Source of the DNA: Eublepharis macularius
Taxonomy: Eukaryota; Chordata; Lepidosauria; Squamata; Eublepharidae
Reading direction: 5' to 3'
DNA: 64,000 bases
Assembly: GCF_028583425.1 (NCBI RefSeq)
Contig: NC_072793.1
Location: 102,781,689 to 102,845,688 of the forward strand
Shown: positions 10,333 through 22,146 of the stretch, piece by piece
Numbering within the stretch: position 1 is the stretch's first letter
Layout: every line of letters starts with the position of its first letter
Program-made: the position numbers and the translations under genes
The notes under the pieces: generated by a model
The model's database searches: none
What the model was told of the DNA's origin: nothing
Seen by the model: the letters and a program-made list of their open reading frames with translations, nothing else

Positions 10333-10790
10333 GAGAGCAGGTGGACTTTCAAATTCCTTGCCCCTAAGCCATTTAGGGCTTTAAAGGAAAGACTCAGCAC
10401 TTTGAATGGTGCCTGGACTGGGCTGATACAATCCCTATATCCTGCCCCTGACAGTAGCCTGGCTGCTGCATTTTGGATGAACTGAAGTTTTTGGACCATT
10501 TTCAAAGGCACATTACAGTAATCTAACCTGGATGTAATCAGAGCATGGATCACCATGGCCAGATCATGTTTTTTGTGGAACAGCCATAGTTGGCATATCA
10601 GCCAAAGCTAATAAAAGGCACTACGTACACAGAGGAGAACTGGAATCCAGAAGAACCTCCAAGCTATGACCCTGTTCCCTCAGGGGAGGTGCAATCCCCT
10701 CCAAGAAAGGCTGACTCCTCAGTCCTTGATCAGCTTTGTCATTGACCAACAGTACACCAGTCTTGTCTTATCTTTTACTTTATGCGCTAT
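10333..10790 (-). pseudogene. CR1/L2-clade LINE remnant
   Basis: The minus strand reads MVIHALITSRLDYCN, QKLQFIQNAAARLLSG and FKVLSLSFKALNGLGA. These are the post-RT blocks also found in the remnant at 1-1260. Several parts are missing and the frame does not persist, so it is an old fragment. The younger L1 inserted at its edge. Confidence 0.65.
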
Positions 10791-11553
10791 ATATTCATGA
10801 ACTAGTAAGTACGGGGCCACAATAACTATGGAGCTACAAGGTCTTGAAGATCATTCTAGCTAGCCTCTTTGTTTTGTGATGATCTTCTGTAGCCAGGGAA
10901 ATAAGGCAAGGCATAAAGAAATATATCAATAAATTCTGCACTAAATAGCCAAGGTTGATGGTTGGTCCTACCATCAGGTGGAGAAAGGCCCATATCAGGG
11001 GACAGATCTTAGTTACTATCATATGGCAGCACATTGTCAGCTAATTTTATGCATTACAAACTCTAAAAAAATAGTTTGGCTTGGCCTAGCAGATAGCCAG
11101 AAGAAACAGGCCTATGTAGAACCGGTCTACATTCACACTTATAGCAATTGCAGCAGTAGTCCAACAAGGTCTTTCCAGTCCTTCCAAAGCAGATACAAGC
11201 ATTTGAAAAAAAAACAGGCAGAAATTTATTATACTTTATTTAATTACTTTATGAAATTACAAGTACTGAGAAAAAAAAGTTTATCTTACTTTCTTGTAAT
11301 TTTAACAAACAATGAAACATAATGCCAAACTGAATCACCACTGATGTGAACTAAATAGCACTGCCAGTTGGTAAGCATCCCTGTAATATTCCTGAAAGAT
11401 CTGAAACTTTAGTTGCTAAGGAAACCAAAAGGCAGACACATGATATTTTATATCTCCTTCCAACACAGAGAAATCACCTTCCTTGGACACACCTCTATGT
11501 CTAATGGGCAGAGACCTCCAATCCTTGGCCTGAAAGAGACTTTCATTGGCACA
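10791..11553. other. No gene seen
   Basis: AT-rich intergenic DNA with A-runs near 11200 and 11270. No exon or recognisable repeat. Confidence 0.4.
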
Positions 11554-11780
11554 ATATTGAATATTCATATCCGTTGGAAATTTATGTCAATTGCATCTCA
11601 AAGCTGGTATCTACAAATTAATATCCTGCATTTGTAATCAAGGTTTTCTTTGGATTGGAGATGATAGATTCTATAGAACTTTCTATAAAAAACAAACAAA
11701 CAAATACAGGATAATAATTTGTAGATACCAGCTTTGAGGTGCAATTGACATAAATTTCCAATGGATATGAATATTCAATG
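11554..11780. repeat. Inverted repeat, about 80-bp arms around a 66-bp spacer
   Basis: The left arm 11554-11634 (ATATTGAATATTCATATCC...) is answered by its reverse complement at 11701-11780 with only a few differences. The spacer is 11635-11700. The arms could form a long hairpin. This may be a degenerate fold-back element or a local inverted duplication. No target duplication was identified. Confidence 0.8.
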
Positions 11781-11786
11781 AATATT

Positions 11787-11852
11787 TGAATATTCATTCA
11801 AAATATTTTGAATATTCATTCAAAATATTTTGAATATTCATTCAAAAACATC
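11787..11852. repeat. 22-bp minisatellite, three units
   Basis: The unit TGAATATTCATTCAAAATAT(TT) is repeated three times without interruption, the last unit drifting at its 3' end. It grows out of the right arm of the adjoining inverted repeat, which contains the same GAATATTCA core. Confidence 0.88.
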
Positions 11853-12226
11853 TAAACTCTGGTTTACAATTTATTCATATTTAATCTCCTGTTTCTATAA
11901 TGTTTTAATAGTTATTTCTAAAACAAATAATGTTAATACTTTTTCTAGTTTCCAGTTTAGTCTTTTAGAAAATTAAATATATTATATTCGTCAGGGATTT
12001 CAATACTCTGAAACAAAAAATGACATAAAAATCTTGTCCAGAAAGATTTCCACCTACATCAAAACTATCAAAACATACTGTAATGAAAATATCAAAATAA
12101 TAACCTGTTTTGAAAACAATGTTACTTTTTAAAGCCACATGTTCTTAGTAAAATTTTGCAAAACTGAGGAATGTTGCAAGAATTAGAAAATCAACCTGTG
12201 TGTGTGGCTCTAATTTCTTTTAGATT
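11853..12226. other. No gene seen
   Basis: AT-rich sequence between the minisatellite and PLE copy 1. Nothing recognised. Confidence 0.4.
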
Positions 12227-12238
12227 AATGGTAAAATA
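12227..12238. repeat. PLE copy 1 target-site duplication, left
   Basis: AATGGTAAAATA is repeated exactly at 14733-14744 on the far side. This fixes both element borders and shows that the inverted left part and the direct right part arrived together. Confidence 0.85.
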
Positions 12239-12934
12239 TTGTCGAAGGCTTTCACGGCTGGAGAACGATGGTTGTTGTGGGTTTTCCGGGCTGTATTGCC
12301 GTGGTCTTGGCATTGTAGTTCCTGACGTTTCGCCAGCAGCTGTGGCTGGCATCTTCAGAGGTGTAGCACCAAAAGACAGAGATCTCTCAGTGTCACAGTG
12401 TGGAAAAGATGTTGGCAGGTCATTTATATCTACTCAGGAGGGGTGGGGTTGAGCTGAGTCATCCTGTAAGAGTTTCCCAGGGTGTGGAATGCTAATGGCG
12501 GGAAGCTTCACTGTATCCTGAGGAGGTTCTTTTGCATATGGATTGGTGCTTGATGTGCTAATCTTCTCTGCAGGGCTATTGTCGGGTATAGAGTGTTTTG
12601 TTAGCCTGGTGTTTTTCAGAACTGGAAACCATGCTCTGTTCATTCTTTCTTCTTTCCTGTTGAAGTTTTGCTTATGCTTGTGAATTTCAATGGCTTCCCT
12701 GTGCAGTCTGACAAAGTAGTTGGAAGTGTTGTCCAGTATTTTGGTGTCCTGGAATAAGATACTGTGCCCTGTTTGAGTTAGGCTATGTTCAGCCACTGCT
12801 GATTTTTCCGGTTGTCCAAGTCTGCAGTGTCTTTCATGTTCTTTTATTCTTGTCTGGATGCTACGCTTTGTGGTCCCGATGTAAACTTGTCCACAGCTGC
12901 AGGGTATACGGTATACTTCTGCAGAGGTGAGGGG
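12239..12934 (-). repeat. Inverted copy of the PLE 3' terminal region
   Basis: The reverse complement of this block matches the right end of the same element, including the C-terminal coding part with the GIY-YIG motif, the 3' non-coding part, and the hammerhead-like motif. The two arms, about 690 bp each, are nearly identical by eye. They would form a very large hairpin in a transcript or single strand. Confidence 0.88.
12324..12358 (-). ncRNA. Hammerhead-ribozyme-like motif in PLE left inverted end
   Basis: On the minus strand the core CTGAAGA (12358-12352) leads into a stem II formed by GCCAGC and GCTGGC, then GAAA and CGTC ending at 12324. The order CUGANGA, stem II, GAAA, then GUC before the cut site is that of a hammerhead ribozyme. 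Stem III has no loop: AC and GU are adjacent, so it could form only between two molecules through the palindrome ACGU. Published work reports hammerhead motifs in PLE terminal repeats, which supports the reading. Activity is not shown. Confidence 0.55.
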
Positions 12935-13078
12935 AATTCATAGAATTCGTTATCCCATTGGAATTCCTCACTACATCCCGACACACACAGAAAACTATGC
13001 AAGACAGAAGCACAGCCACCTAGACTATATGGACTCCCTAAAATACATAAGGATTCGGTCCCACTCTGACCCATTGTG

Positions 13079-14566
13079 AGTGCCATTGGTTCACCGACAT
13101 ATGAATTAGCTAGACATCTGGCAGATCTCCTGCAGGACCACATCGGGAAAACCTCATCTTACATCAAAGATTCAGCAGATTTCACCAACAAAATCAGTTC
13201 TCTGAAACTCAATCCACAAGACATACTTGTCAGTTTTGATGTTGTATCCCTGTTTACCAAGGTTCCAGTAAAAGACACTATTGCACTTATTAATCAGATT
13301 TTCCCAGAGGATGTAACAGCCTTATTCCATCATTGTCTGACGACCAGTTACTTCCAATGGGATAACGAATTCTATGAATAGATGGATGGGGTGGCCATGG
13401 GGAGCCCTCTCAGCCCAGTTATAGCAAACTTCTACATGGAACATTTTGAAAAAACAGCTCTAGAATCAGCACCCCACAAACCTAGTGTATGGTTCCGGTT
13501 TGTGGATGATACATTTATCATTTGGAGCCATGGGGAGGAAGAATTGATGGGGGTTTTGAATCATCTCAACAACATCTACCTGAACATACAATTCACAATG
13601 GAGAAAGAAATGGAGGGAAAACTCCCATTCCTGGATACCTTGGTCATCCGCAAAGCAAACTTTCAGTTAGGTCACAAGGTCTACAGAAAAACAAATCACA
13701 CTGATCGGTACTTACACAAAAACTCCAATCACCACCCCCGACAGAAAAGAGGCATAATGAAAACATTAGTGGATCGTGCAAGACGGATATGTGAGCCGCA
13801 CTTTCTCAATGAGGAAATTAATCATCTAAACCACGCACTTCAGGCAAATGGCTACTCCAGAAATGAAATCCGACGAGCAATCAAACCCAGGATGAATCAA
13901 ACAACCAAGGAAAAACAGTCTCCTACAGGAAAAGTGTTTTTGCCATATATCAAAGGAATTACTGATCAGATGGGAAAGCTTATGAAAAAGCATAACCTTC
14001 AAGCAATATTCAGACCCACCCGAAAAATACAACAGATGCTACGATCAGCAAAAGACAGTAGAGACCCCCTCACCTCTGCAGGAGTATACCGTATACCCTG
14101 CAGCTGTGGACAAGTTTACATCGGGACCACAAAACGTAGCATCCAGACAAGAATAAAAGAACATGAAAGACACTGCAGACTTGGACAACCTGAAAAATCA
14201 GCAGTGGCTGAACATAGCCTAACGCAAACAGGGCACAGTATCTTATTCCAGGACACCAAAATACTGGACAACACTTCCAGCTACTTTGTCAGACTGCACA
14301 GGGAAGCCATTGAAATTCACAAGCATAAGCAAAACTTCAACAGGAAAGAAGAAAGAATGAACAGAGCATGGTTTCCAGTTCTGAAAAACACCAGGCTAAC
14401 AAAACACTCTATACCTGACAATAGCCCTGCAGAGAAGATTAGCACATCAAGCACCAATCCATATGCAAAAGAACCTCCTCAGGATACAGTGAAGCTTCCC
14501 GCCATTAGCATTCCACACCCTGGGAAACTCTTACAGGATGACTCAACCCAACCCTACCCCTCCTGA
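13079..14566 (+). pseudogene. PLE reverse transcriptase / GIY-YIG protein, broken copy
   Basis: The translated pieces carry PLE RT blocks: SAIGSPTYELARHLA, LVSFDVVSLFTKVP, then GVAMGSPLSPVIANFYMEHFE, RFVDDTFIIW with the catalytic VDD, and GKLPFLDTLVIRK. A C-terminal GIY-YIG nuclease follows, with AGVYRIPCSCGQVYIGTTKR and the helix RIKEHERHC. The N-terminal part present in copy 2 is mostly missing, and the reading frame is interrupted, so this copy is not expected to make a full protein. Family membership is clear from the RT plus GIY-YIG combination, which is unique to PLEs. Confidence 0.88.
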
Positions 14567-14641
14567 GTAGATATAAATGACCTGCCAACATCTTTTCCAC
14601 ACTGTGACACTGAGAGATCTCTGTCTTTTGGTGCTACACCT

Positions 14642-14676
14642 CTGAAGATGCCAGCCACAGCTGCTGGCGAAATGTC
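14642..14676 (+). ncRNA. Hammerhead-ribozyme-like motif at PLE copy 1 right end, altered core
   Basis: Core CTGAAGA (14642-14648), then stem II GCCAGC (14650-14655) with GCTGGC (14663-14668), then GAAA (14669-14672) and TGTC (14673-14676). Compared with the other two copies, the C after GAAA is T. This changes the ACGU palindrome proposed for stem III and probably weakens it. It looks like CpG decay. Confidence 0.5.
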
Positions 14677-14732
14677 AGGAACTACAATGCCAAGACCACG
14701 GCAATACAGCCCGGAAAACCCACAGCAACCAT

Positions 14733-14744
14733 AATGGTAAAATA
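14733..14744. repeat. PLE copy 1 target-site duplication, right
   Basis: Second copy of AATGGTAAAATA, matching 12227-12238 exactly and directly following the PLE 3' tip. Confidence 0.85.
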
Positions 14745-17700
14745 GTATATTTGGGGTGTTTTCTTATTTCATGTGCATTGCAATGAAGTAAAATGTGCTG
14801 CTGCAGCACAAATGGTATGGAGAGAGTTCAGCTTAGGAGACCTTTCTAAGCAGCAGGCAAGAGGAACGGATGCTTTTAAAGTAACACAGCAGTTCTTAAG
14901 GGGAGGGCCCTGCTTCTAGTTGTTTGCCATCACTGCTATTGTGAAGTGAAAACTCAGAACTCTTTGACTTATTTTCTTTTCCCTTTTCAAGATGAAAATC
15001 AGAAACAGATGCATAGAGATCAATACTTGTTTCCTCCACATAACTGTCCACAGCAAAGTCAATCACTGTTGCAACATATATGCCTTGTGTGTTTCAGTCA
15101 GTCATTAGTCCTGGGCCAGGAATGGCTAACTTGGTGAACACAGGCTCTTGCCCCCTCAGAGCAATTCCCTCTGGCCACTGACAGCTTTAGCGAATTTTAA
15201 TCAATGTATGGTTAAAAAAAATAAATGGCCTACACTGTTACTTGCAAAGATCGACATTACTGTTACGCATTGCTTTTTTGTAGTGGTACTCAGCAGTACT
15301 GAGCACTGGCATCTGTGGGAGGGATCTGCCAAGCCCTGAGGGAACTGGTGGAAATCATTGCAACCATAGATAAATACCAGGACCTTTTAAAATCCCAAAA
15401 TCACTGCTGTAACATCTCCTTTTAGGGACTGGGTAAATAACAGGTATGCGCTATATATATCAGCTTGTCTGTGAGCTATGCACAGTTGTGTGCCCCATTA
15501 CTGTGATGACAGCAGCAACTTCATTATTGAACTGAAACAACTACAACTCACCATTTTGAAAATGGAGTGCCCTCCAAAACTAAAGATCAGCTACCCATGC
15601 CCTAATCAAATCTCATGTAGGCTCCCTCAGAGGAATAGCCGCATGTGTTTCCTTTTGGTTTTGGATGGTAGCAGTCTTTAAAAGTCACATGTCTTTGAGT
15701 TACCTGTTCAGGCTACCTGTAAATCCTACTATACTTAGGAGAATTGCTTAGATTTTCTCACCACCACCCTGCTTGCTTGCTACATGAAGCAGGTCAACTT
15801 GCTTAGATATACGTGTCTGTAACCCAGTTCCTAAACAATTGTAGTGGCGTGTCTGCTTGTAATAGCAATGCAATGTGACTGTAACACTACATAACACTCC
15901 ATAATGTAAATTAGGCAATAAGGTCTTTACTATCCCGGAATTTTTCACAGCCCTCCAGGCACAAGAAGGATAGAGCTGGATGCATCCGATGAAGATATGG
16001 ACAAGTAAGAGCAAAGGAATTCTAAAGGAATTTCTGGGTAAATTCATAATCCACATATCCCAAGGGAAAAATAAGTGCTAATTTATTTAATCTACTGTCT
16101 TCCTGATCAAGGCACAGTAAGTATGTGTTTATATGTATCTTCTGCCCTATGTGTGGTGTGCCTGGTAACCGTTGGTCATAGTTCCATAAGAAAGATTACT
16201 ACAGTCAATCCTTGCAGTGTTGCCTATGCCACCTCCTTTTCGGAATGTTTCCTGTAACTGGACACTGTGGAGTGATCATACTTCATCCTAGAATTCCTAA
16301 ATAATGCTGTTTCAAGGAGGAGGCAATCTGCCCCAAGAATGGATCCAGGAAGATTCAGGCAATGATGACTGTGCATTTCAGAATATTCTCTAGAGCTTAA
16401 CTGAGCCAGCCTTCCAAAGCTTAGGTAAAAGATTTTTCAATAGAAGCCCTGTGTGAAATAACAGGAAAGAAGGGAGTACCCTAAAACTAATCAAAATCAC
16501 GTTTCAGATTTATACTTGGCTTTTCAGAGAAATGCCCAAGGGCCTTGAAGTAATTTATAGTATAGGGATTTAACTAATCCACTAATTAAAACCAGTTGAA
16601 TGTACACTACTAACTAATCTCAAGCGTTGGCATGCATCTACAAGGCTGGCCCTAGCCATCCAACTGCCTGAGGATGAATCCTGCCACCACCATCCACTGG
16701 CTGATGCTTCCACAGTGCTGCATAGATATGTGATAGATCTAGAGCACGGCCCCCACCATCCTCCAGCAGAAGCAAGAAGGTGCATGCTAAGGTCAGGGTG
16801 GTACCTTAAGGGGTGTCAGATTTTATTCAGTCTCATCAAATATGCTGCCTTTTAAATTTTCCTTCTCTGGCTTGATGTGGAGGCTGTCTATGATGCCTGG
16901 CAACACCAATAGAAAGGATCTCAAATAACCAAACCACTGCCAGAGAACCTGGAGGGCTGTTGCAAATTAGACTGGACAAAACTGAGCTAAATAGACCAAT
17001 AGCCTGGTGCCATATTTATATATTCAGATATATGCTGCCTCACAGCTATGTTGGACTATAGCAGGATCTAGTACACAGATAGGAAAAGATTCTTCAGGGG
17101 TAGTAAGCTAGATAGGACAATAGATGGAGTGCCTTCTTTCTTAAGGACCTTCCTCCCTTGTCTGTCTGCAGAATGCTAATCTTAGGCTGTCCTCCTAGTA
17201 CTCTCACACTTTACTCTCTCTGTCTCAAGCTCCCTAGGAAGCCAGGCTTATCTCTCCACTTTCTTTTGCATTTTGTTAGTTCTATTAAAAATGCTTAAAT
17301 CAGTTTGATGTCCTGACTGCTGCAAAGGCGCTCTGCCAACAGGCTAGACTGCCCTGACACATTTGGGGCAGTGGGTAAAGGCTTTTTGAGTCGACATTGG
17401 GGCTCAGACACATTGCAAATTTTGCACTTGACAACTTGCTGTTATTTTTGAGTCTTTGAGCCACATACGGTATATTTGTTTTGCACGTTTGTCTTCTATC
17501 TCCTTGTTTGGAAGGCATATGTCTTTTTCTTGCATCCAGAGACAATGATTTATGTCACAGTAATGGCACTACCTCATGCTGGAAAGTGGGATTAGGATGT
17601 GGTAATTTTGTGCAGAAAGACACAAGTGGCTATGTCAGTTTTGGTTGTTGTGGTATCTAATCTGAGGAAAGTCAGATGGAAAATTGGATGGTTAGATTTG

Positions 17701-17959
17701 CCCTTCTTCAGATTGATAAACTTTTAAATACAGGAAAGCTGATGATTCCCACGTTTTCAGTGGAGATAATGGAAATTTGATGCACATTACAACGCCTGAT
17801 GCATGATACGTAACGGCTAACTGATGGACATGTGGCATCATTTGGATAATGCAGAGACCTAAAGAAGAGGCCACCTGACATCAATGATCATTCCATGATC
17901 CAATATGAATTTAGGTGGATTGAGAGACAGAAGGCATGAAGCGGTGAGCTGGTGCTAGA
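14745..17959. other. No gene seen
   Basis: About 3.2 kb of intergenic DNA. No frame has exon-like conservation or splice structure that I recognise, and no repeat could be named with confidence. Confidence 0.4.
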
Positions 17960-18192
17960 GTCTCATGGTCCTTTCTTATATGCCCAGGGCAACATCAATT
18001 GTCACTTTGGGGTTAGGAAGGAATTCTCCTCCAGGCCATATTGAGCAGGGATCCTGGAGTTTTTTGCCTTCCTCAGGGCATTGAGCAGGGGTCACTGGGA
18101 TGGTGGCAGGAAAGGTAGCTGTGAATTTCCTGCATTGTGCAGGAGGTTGGACTAGATGATCCTTGAGGTCCCTTCCAGTGCTATGTTTCTAT
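17960..18192 (+). mobile_element. CR1 LINE 3' end fragment
   Basis: The block ends GGAGGTTGGACTAGATGATC, then CTTGAGGTCCCTTCCAGTGCTATG followed by TTTCTATG. That is the conserved CR1 3' UTR with its short ATTCTATG-type tail. The upstream part (TAGGAAGGAATTCTCCTCCA...) is the usual CR1 3' UTR preceding it. There is no coding part, as expected of a severely 5'-truncated copy. Confidence 0.75.
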
Positions 18193-18530
18193 GCTTGTGA
18201 TGTCATTAAATGAGTCATTATTGTGTTGTGATAGACATTTTTAGTAGAATATGCTGATGCTGCAGAAGATAGGAAAGCCACAACTGATCCCATCCATTAG
18301 TTCTCTGGTCCTCTTACCTGCTGCCTCCCCCTCTCAAGAGACCTATTTCACATAGTAGACAAGAGAGCAGGGCAAATGACAGGATCTGAGAGAGATGAGA
18401 TAGCAGCCATAGTTGCCTTATTTCCCACTGTACTGGGATTAGTTAAAATATCACCTGTATGACTGAATGTGTACAAAGAACTAAAACTTAAGATTACTGA
18501 AATAAGTTGTCTTCTGCGTGTCATTCACTC
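18193..18530. other. No gene seen
   Basis: Short intergenic stretch between the CR1 tail and MITE copy B. Nothing recognised. Confidence 0.4.
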
Positions 18531-18533
18531 TAT

Positions 18534-18820
18534 GCCCTTTCCACATGTTGTTAAAGAGATGGCCCACTAACCAAATTCTGGTAGCTTTTCCCTTTGACTC
18601 CAGAGGTCTCCGTTTTCAAAATGGTTGCAGGCTGTTTGGCTTCTGTTTTTTCTGTGCCTTTCTGGGAACATGGGAAAGTGTGCTCCAGGAAAAGGCACCA
18701 AAAAAAATGGAAGCCAAACAGCCTGCAAGCATTTTGAAAATGGAGATGTCTGGAGTCAAGGGGGAAAGCTGCTAGCATTCGGTAAGTGGATCGTCCCTTT
18801 AACGATGTGAGGAAAGGGCC
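18534..18820. mobile_element. Palindromic GGCC-ended MITE (copy B)
   Basis: A 287-bp near-perfect fold-back. The left end is GCCCTTTCCACATG (one G short of GGCC) and the right end is GGAAAGGGCC. The flanks TAT at 18531-18533 and TAT at 18821-18823 are a 3-bp target duplication. The arms contain GCAGGCTGTTTGGCTTC and its complement GAAGCCAAACAGCCTGC, as in copy A. It has no coding capacity. Confidence 0.82.
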
Positions 18821-18823
18821 TAT

Positions 18824-20295
18824 GTGTGGATTTGCAATGGTCAAGAGTGTCCAGTTTAATTAGTTGGTTGAAGCCTTATGGGATTGGCTGTAAAAGGAGA
18901 GACACAATGCAGTAAACGTGATAGATTAGTGGGATACCTCATGAATTCAGTTAACAGAGTTTTCTAGTTCATCTATACCTCGTTTAGTACTGCAGCAGAG
19001 TTGCTGGGTCAAAGCCACTTGACAGTTTCATGGGGGTGGATGAAGTTAATGAATCAGAATTAGGCAATGTGGAGGCAGCAAAGCTATCTTTCTGCTGAAT
19101 AGTTATAACAGCAAATGTGAATTCTGAACCCTCCCCTGGAACCTTATTATCATGGCACAATATTAGCATTGATAAAAATAGGCACAAATTAGTCCAGGAG
19201 CAGAAAAGATTGTATAAAAAGTCTGAATATGTATTTTGGGGGTTGTGTGTGTGGGGCGGGAGGAGGGTTAGACTTTTGTATACAGTAAAAAGAATGCGCA
19301 CAATCCAAGTTTTGCTAAATTAGTTGGGTCCTTCCAGATAAGAACTACCATTTTCCTGGTCCAGTTAAGGGCTTGAACTTTGATTAGGAAGAGCTTCACA
19401 GTCAAGCAGTCCTATTACAGATCCAGTATATGTGAAGTTCCTAAAGATACATAGTTATTTATCAGGTGATTTATAGGGACTGGTTTCATGCTACACGAGT
19501 GAGAGTAGAGGAATGTATTCTGCCAAGTGATGGAAGCGGGTTCAAAGAGCTCTCTGCTATAAGTGATAAGGCCTCAGAGAACATGTTTAACTGCTTCACT
19601 CAGTGAGACTTGGGCCCCATATACCTGGTCCTACATTATCAGCCCTGAGTTATTTGCATCTTCAACTGATTCAGGCAAAAATCTATTCCTGAGCATGTGG
19701 CTAGCAGGAAGAATTAATGCAGCAGATGGCTTCCAAAATAAAAAATGGGAATAAGCAAGGGAGAAATAAATGTAGCAGAGGCTTGCATCTTTTCATAGGG
19801 AAGATATTTTTCTACCCTTTTAAACATGGGAAAATCAAGCTAGAGGTCAGATGCAGGTTTACTCAAAGCTTGAAGAAGAAATTATGAAGTGGGGATGGGA
19901 GGTTGAGGGATCTTTTGGGACCTTCTGGTGTGGGTGTAAGACAGAACTTGAACAAGCTTTGGCTAATTTGTTTAGCTATCTGTTTTAATTAATTGCTTTA
20001 ATAACATATTTTAATAATGTTTGTAGATTTTTGTACTGCCCTGGAGGTCTTGCTATAAAAATACTCAATATAAAAAAATTCTCTATATAAATAAATCTTG
20101 GGTGTCTTGGCCAAGATCAGCCACCATGCACCTCTGCTAATAACTGTCTACATCAGGCAGCTGCTACCATTCTGTCTAGCTGCAATTTACACTAAAGGTC
20201 CAAATGCTGGGCCAGAGTGCAAAATGGAAATACTGTGCACTGTTGCACCAACCAAACCAAAAGTCCAAGATGGCTGTGGTTTCTGAAATGTGAGG
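18824..20295. other. No gene seen; possible LINE tail near 19980-20100
   Basis: No exon recognised. The AT-rich end near 19980-20100 (TTGTACTGCCCTGGAGGTC, then ATATAAATAAATCTT) resembles the 3' tail of an L2/CR1-type LINE, but it is too degraded to be sure. Confidence 0.35.
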
Positions 20296-20303
20296 CTGGT
20301 GTT

Positions 20304-21225
<922 letters not shown>

Positions 21226-21255
21226 CTGGTATTATTTTGTGCACAGCCTGAGTAG

Positions 21256-22143
21256 GGCCGTCGTCACACGGGCGTTTATTCTGTCAAATTTCCATTATGT
21301 GGCACTATTGTTCCTATCGGCGCCATGACGCAATCTTTTGTCAAATACCGTCTCCTCCCGCTTCGAGTTGTTCACACTGTAGCGCTCTGTGCCGTCATTT
21401 TGAACGGGCACAGAAAAAACTCCTCCCCCCTTTTTTAAAAAATTTTTTTCCGCTTTATTGCGTTATAACGACATTACATCGTTATAACCAAACATTAGCC
21501 CAACCCCAAAAGAGCAGGATAGGTTGGCCAAGTTTTCCCGCCCTGGAAGCAGCTTGAACATTGGCTAAGATTGTTTTTCTTCCTAATTTGAACATCCATA
21601 AATATACTCTTGTTCTGAGAAAAACCCCTGTCTGATGTGATCCCCATCGCCGAAGACTCAATCATGGCTCCACCGAGTGAACTTGTAGTTCTGGTGGCCC
21701 AACTGGTTGTTTTGATGGTTCAGAGCACGTTCACTCTGTGCCATGCACACCTGCGATCCCTCCGTCGGAGGCGAAGGGCAGCGGAAAGACTTTTTCGGTC
21801 TATGCTGCTCGAGCAGCATAGAAAGAACACTCTTTCATTGCTTTGTATTTTTATAATATTATGACGTTATAGCGATATAAGGACGTTTTTTTAAAAAAAA
21901 AAAGGAGCTCGCTGCAGGAGAGCGCGAAAGGGCATCTGGGATAACGGGTCAAGATAAGAAAGGGAAAATTCCGTCATTATGGGATAGAAATCGATGCCGG
22001 ATGGTCACACGGAAGCAGATTATAGCGCGAAAATTGAGACCAGAGGAGAAATCTCAGACTCGCAACAGTGCCAGAATAAGGTGGGAATTTTGCGGTAGAT
22101 TGCGCAATTTTCGCGCTAATTTTAAGCCCGTGTGACGACGGCC
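21256..22143. mobile_element. GGCC-ended DNA transposon, 888 bp (copy C)
   Basis: The terminal inverted repeat GGCCGTCGTCACACGGGC is perfect over 18 bp at both ends. The flanks TAG (21253-21255) and TAG (22144-22146) form a 3-bp target duplication. The interior is not palindromic and includes CpG-rich blocks and a short frame (21664-21864). Termini and target type agree with copies A, B and D, so it may be a longer, deletion-derived member mobilised by the same transposase. PIF/Harbinger is the best guess. Confidence 0.82.
21664..21864 (+). pseudogene. Short frame inside GGCC element C, possible transposase start
   Basis: A 66-codon frame starts MAPPSELVVLVAQLVVL. A basic stretch RSLRRRRRAAERLF follows, then SMLLEQHRKN. 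The N-termini of some vertebrate PIF/Harbinger transposases have a similar hydrophobic plus poly-arginine start, so it could be the only coding remnant of the parent element. No DDE motif follows. Chance openness is a real alternative. Confidence 0.25.
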
Positions 22144-22146
22144 TAG

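Larger units (their letters stand above)
12239..14732 (+). mobile_element. Penelope-like element, copy 1, with inverted 5' portion
   Basis: A retroelement encoding a reverse transcriptase joined to a GIY-YIG endonuclease. The left part (12239-12934) is a reverse-complement copy of the element's own 3' end (about 14050-14732). Positions 12937-12961 are a short reverse-complement copy of an internal RT piece (13354-13378). The element then runs forward from 12962 to 14732. Flanking 12-bp duplications show the composite inserted as one unit. The left tip extends about 30 bp beyond the matching right tip. PLEs are known for terminal repeats in direct or inverted order and for 5' truncation, which fits. 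The copy is broken; it is close to copy 2 (24861-26825) in sequence, so both are recent. Confidence 0.85.

Noticed and set aside
11787-11852. CRISPR-like array
   Set aside because: Three head-to-tail 22-bp units without spacers, in vertebrate DNA; a minisatellite.
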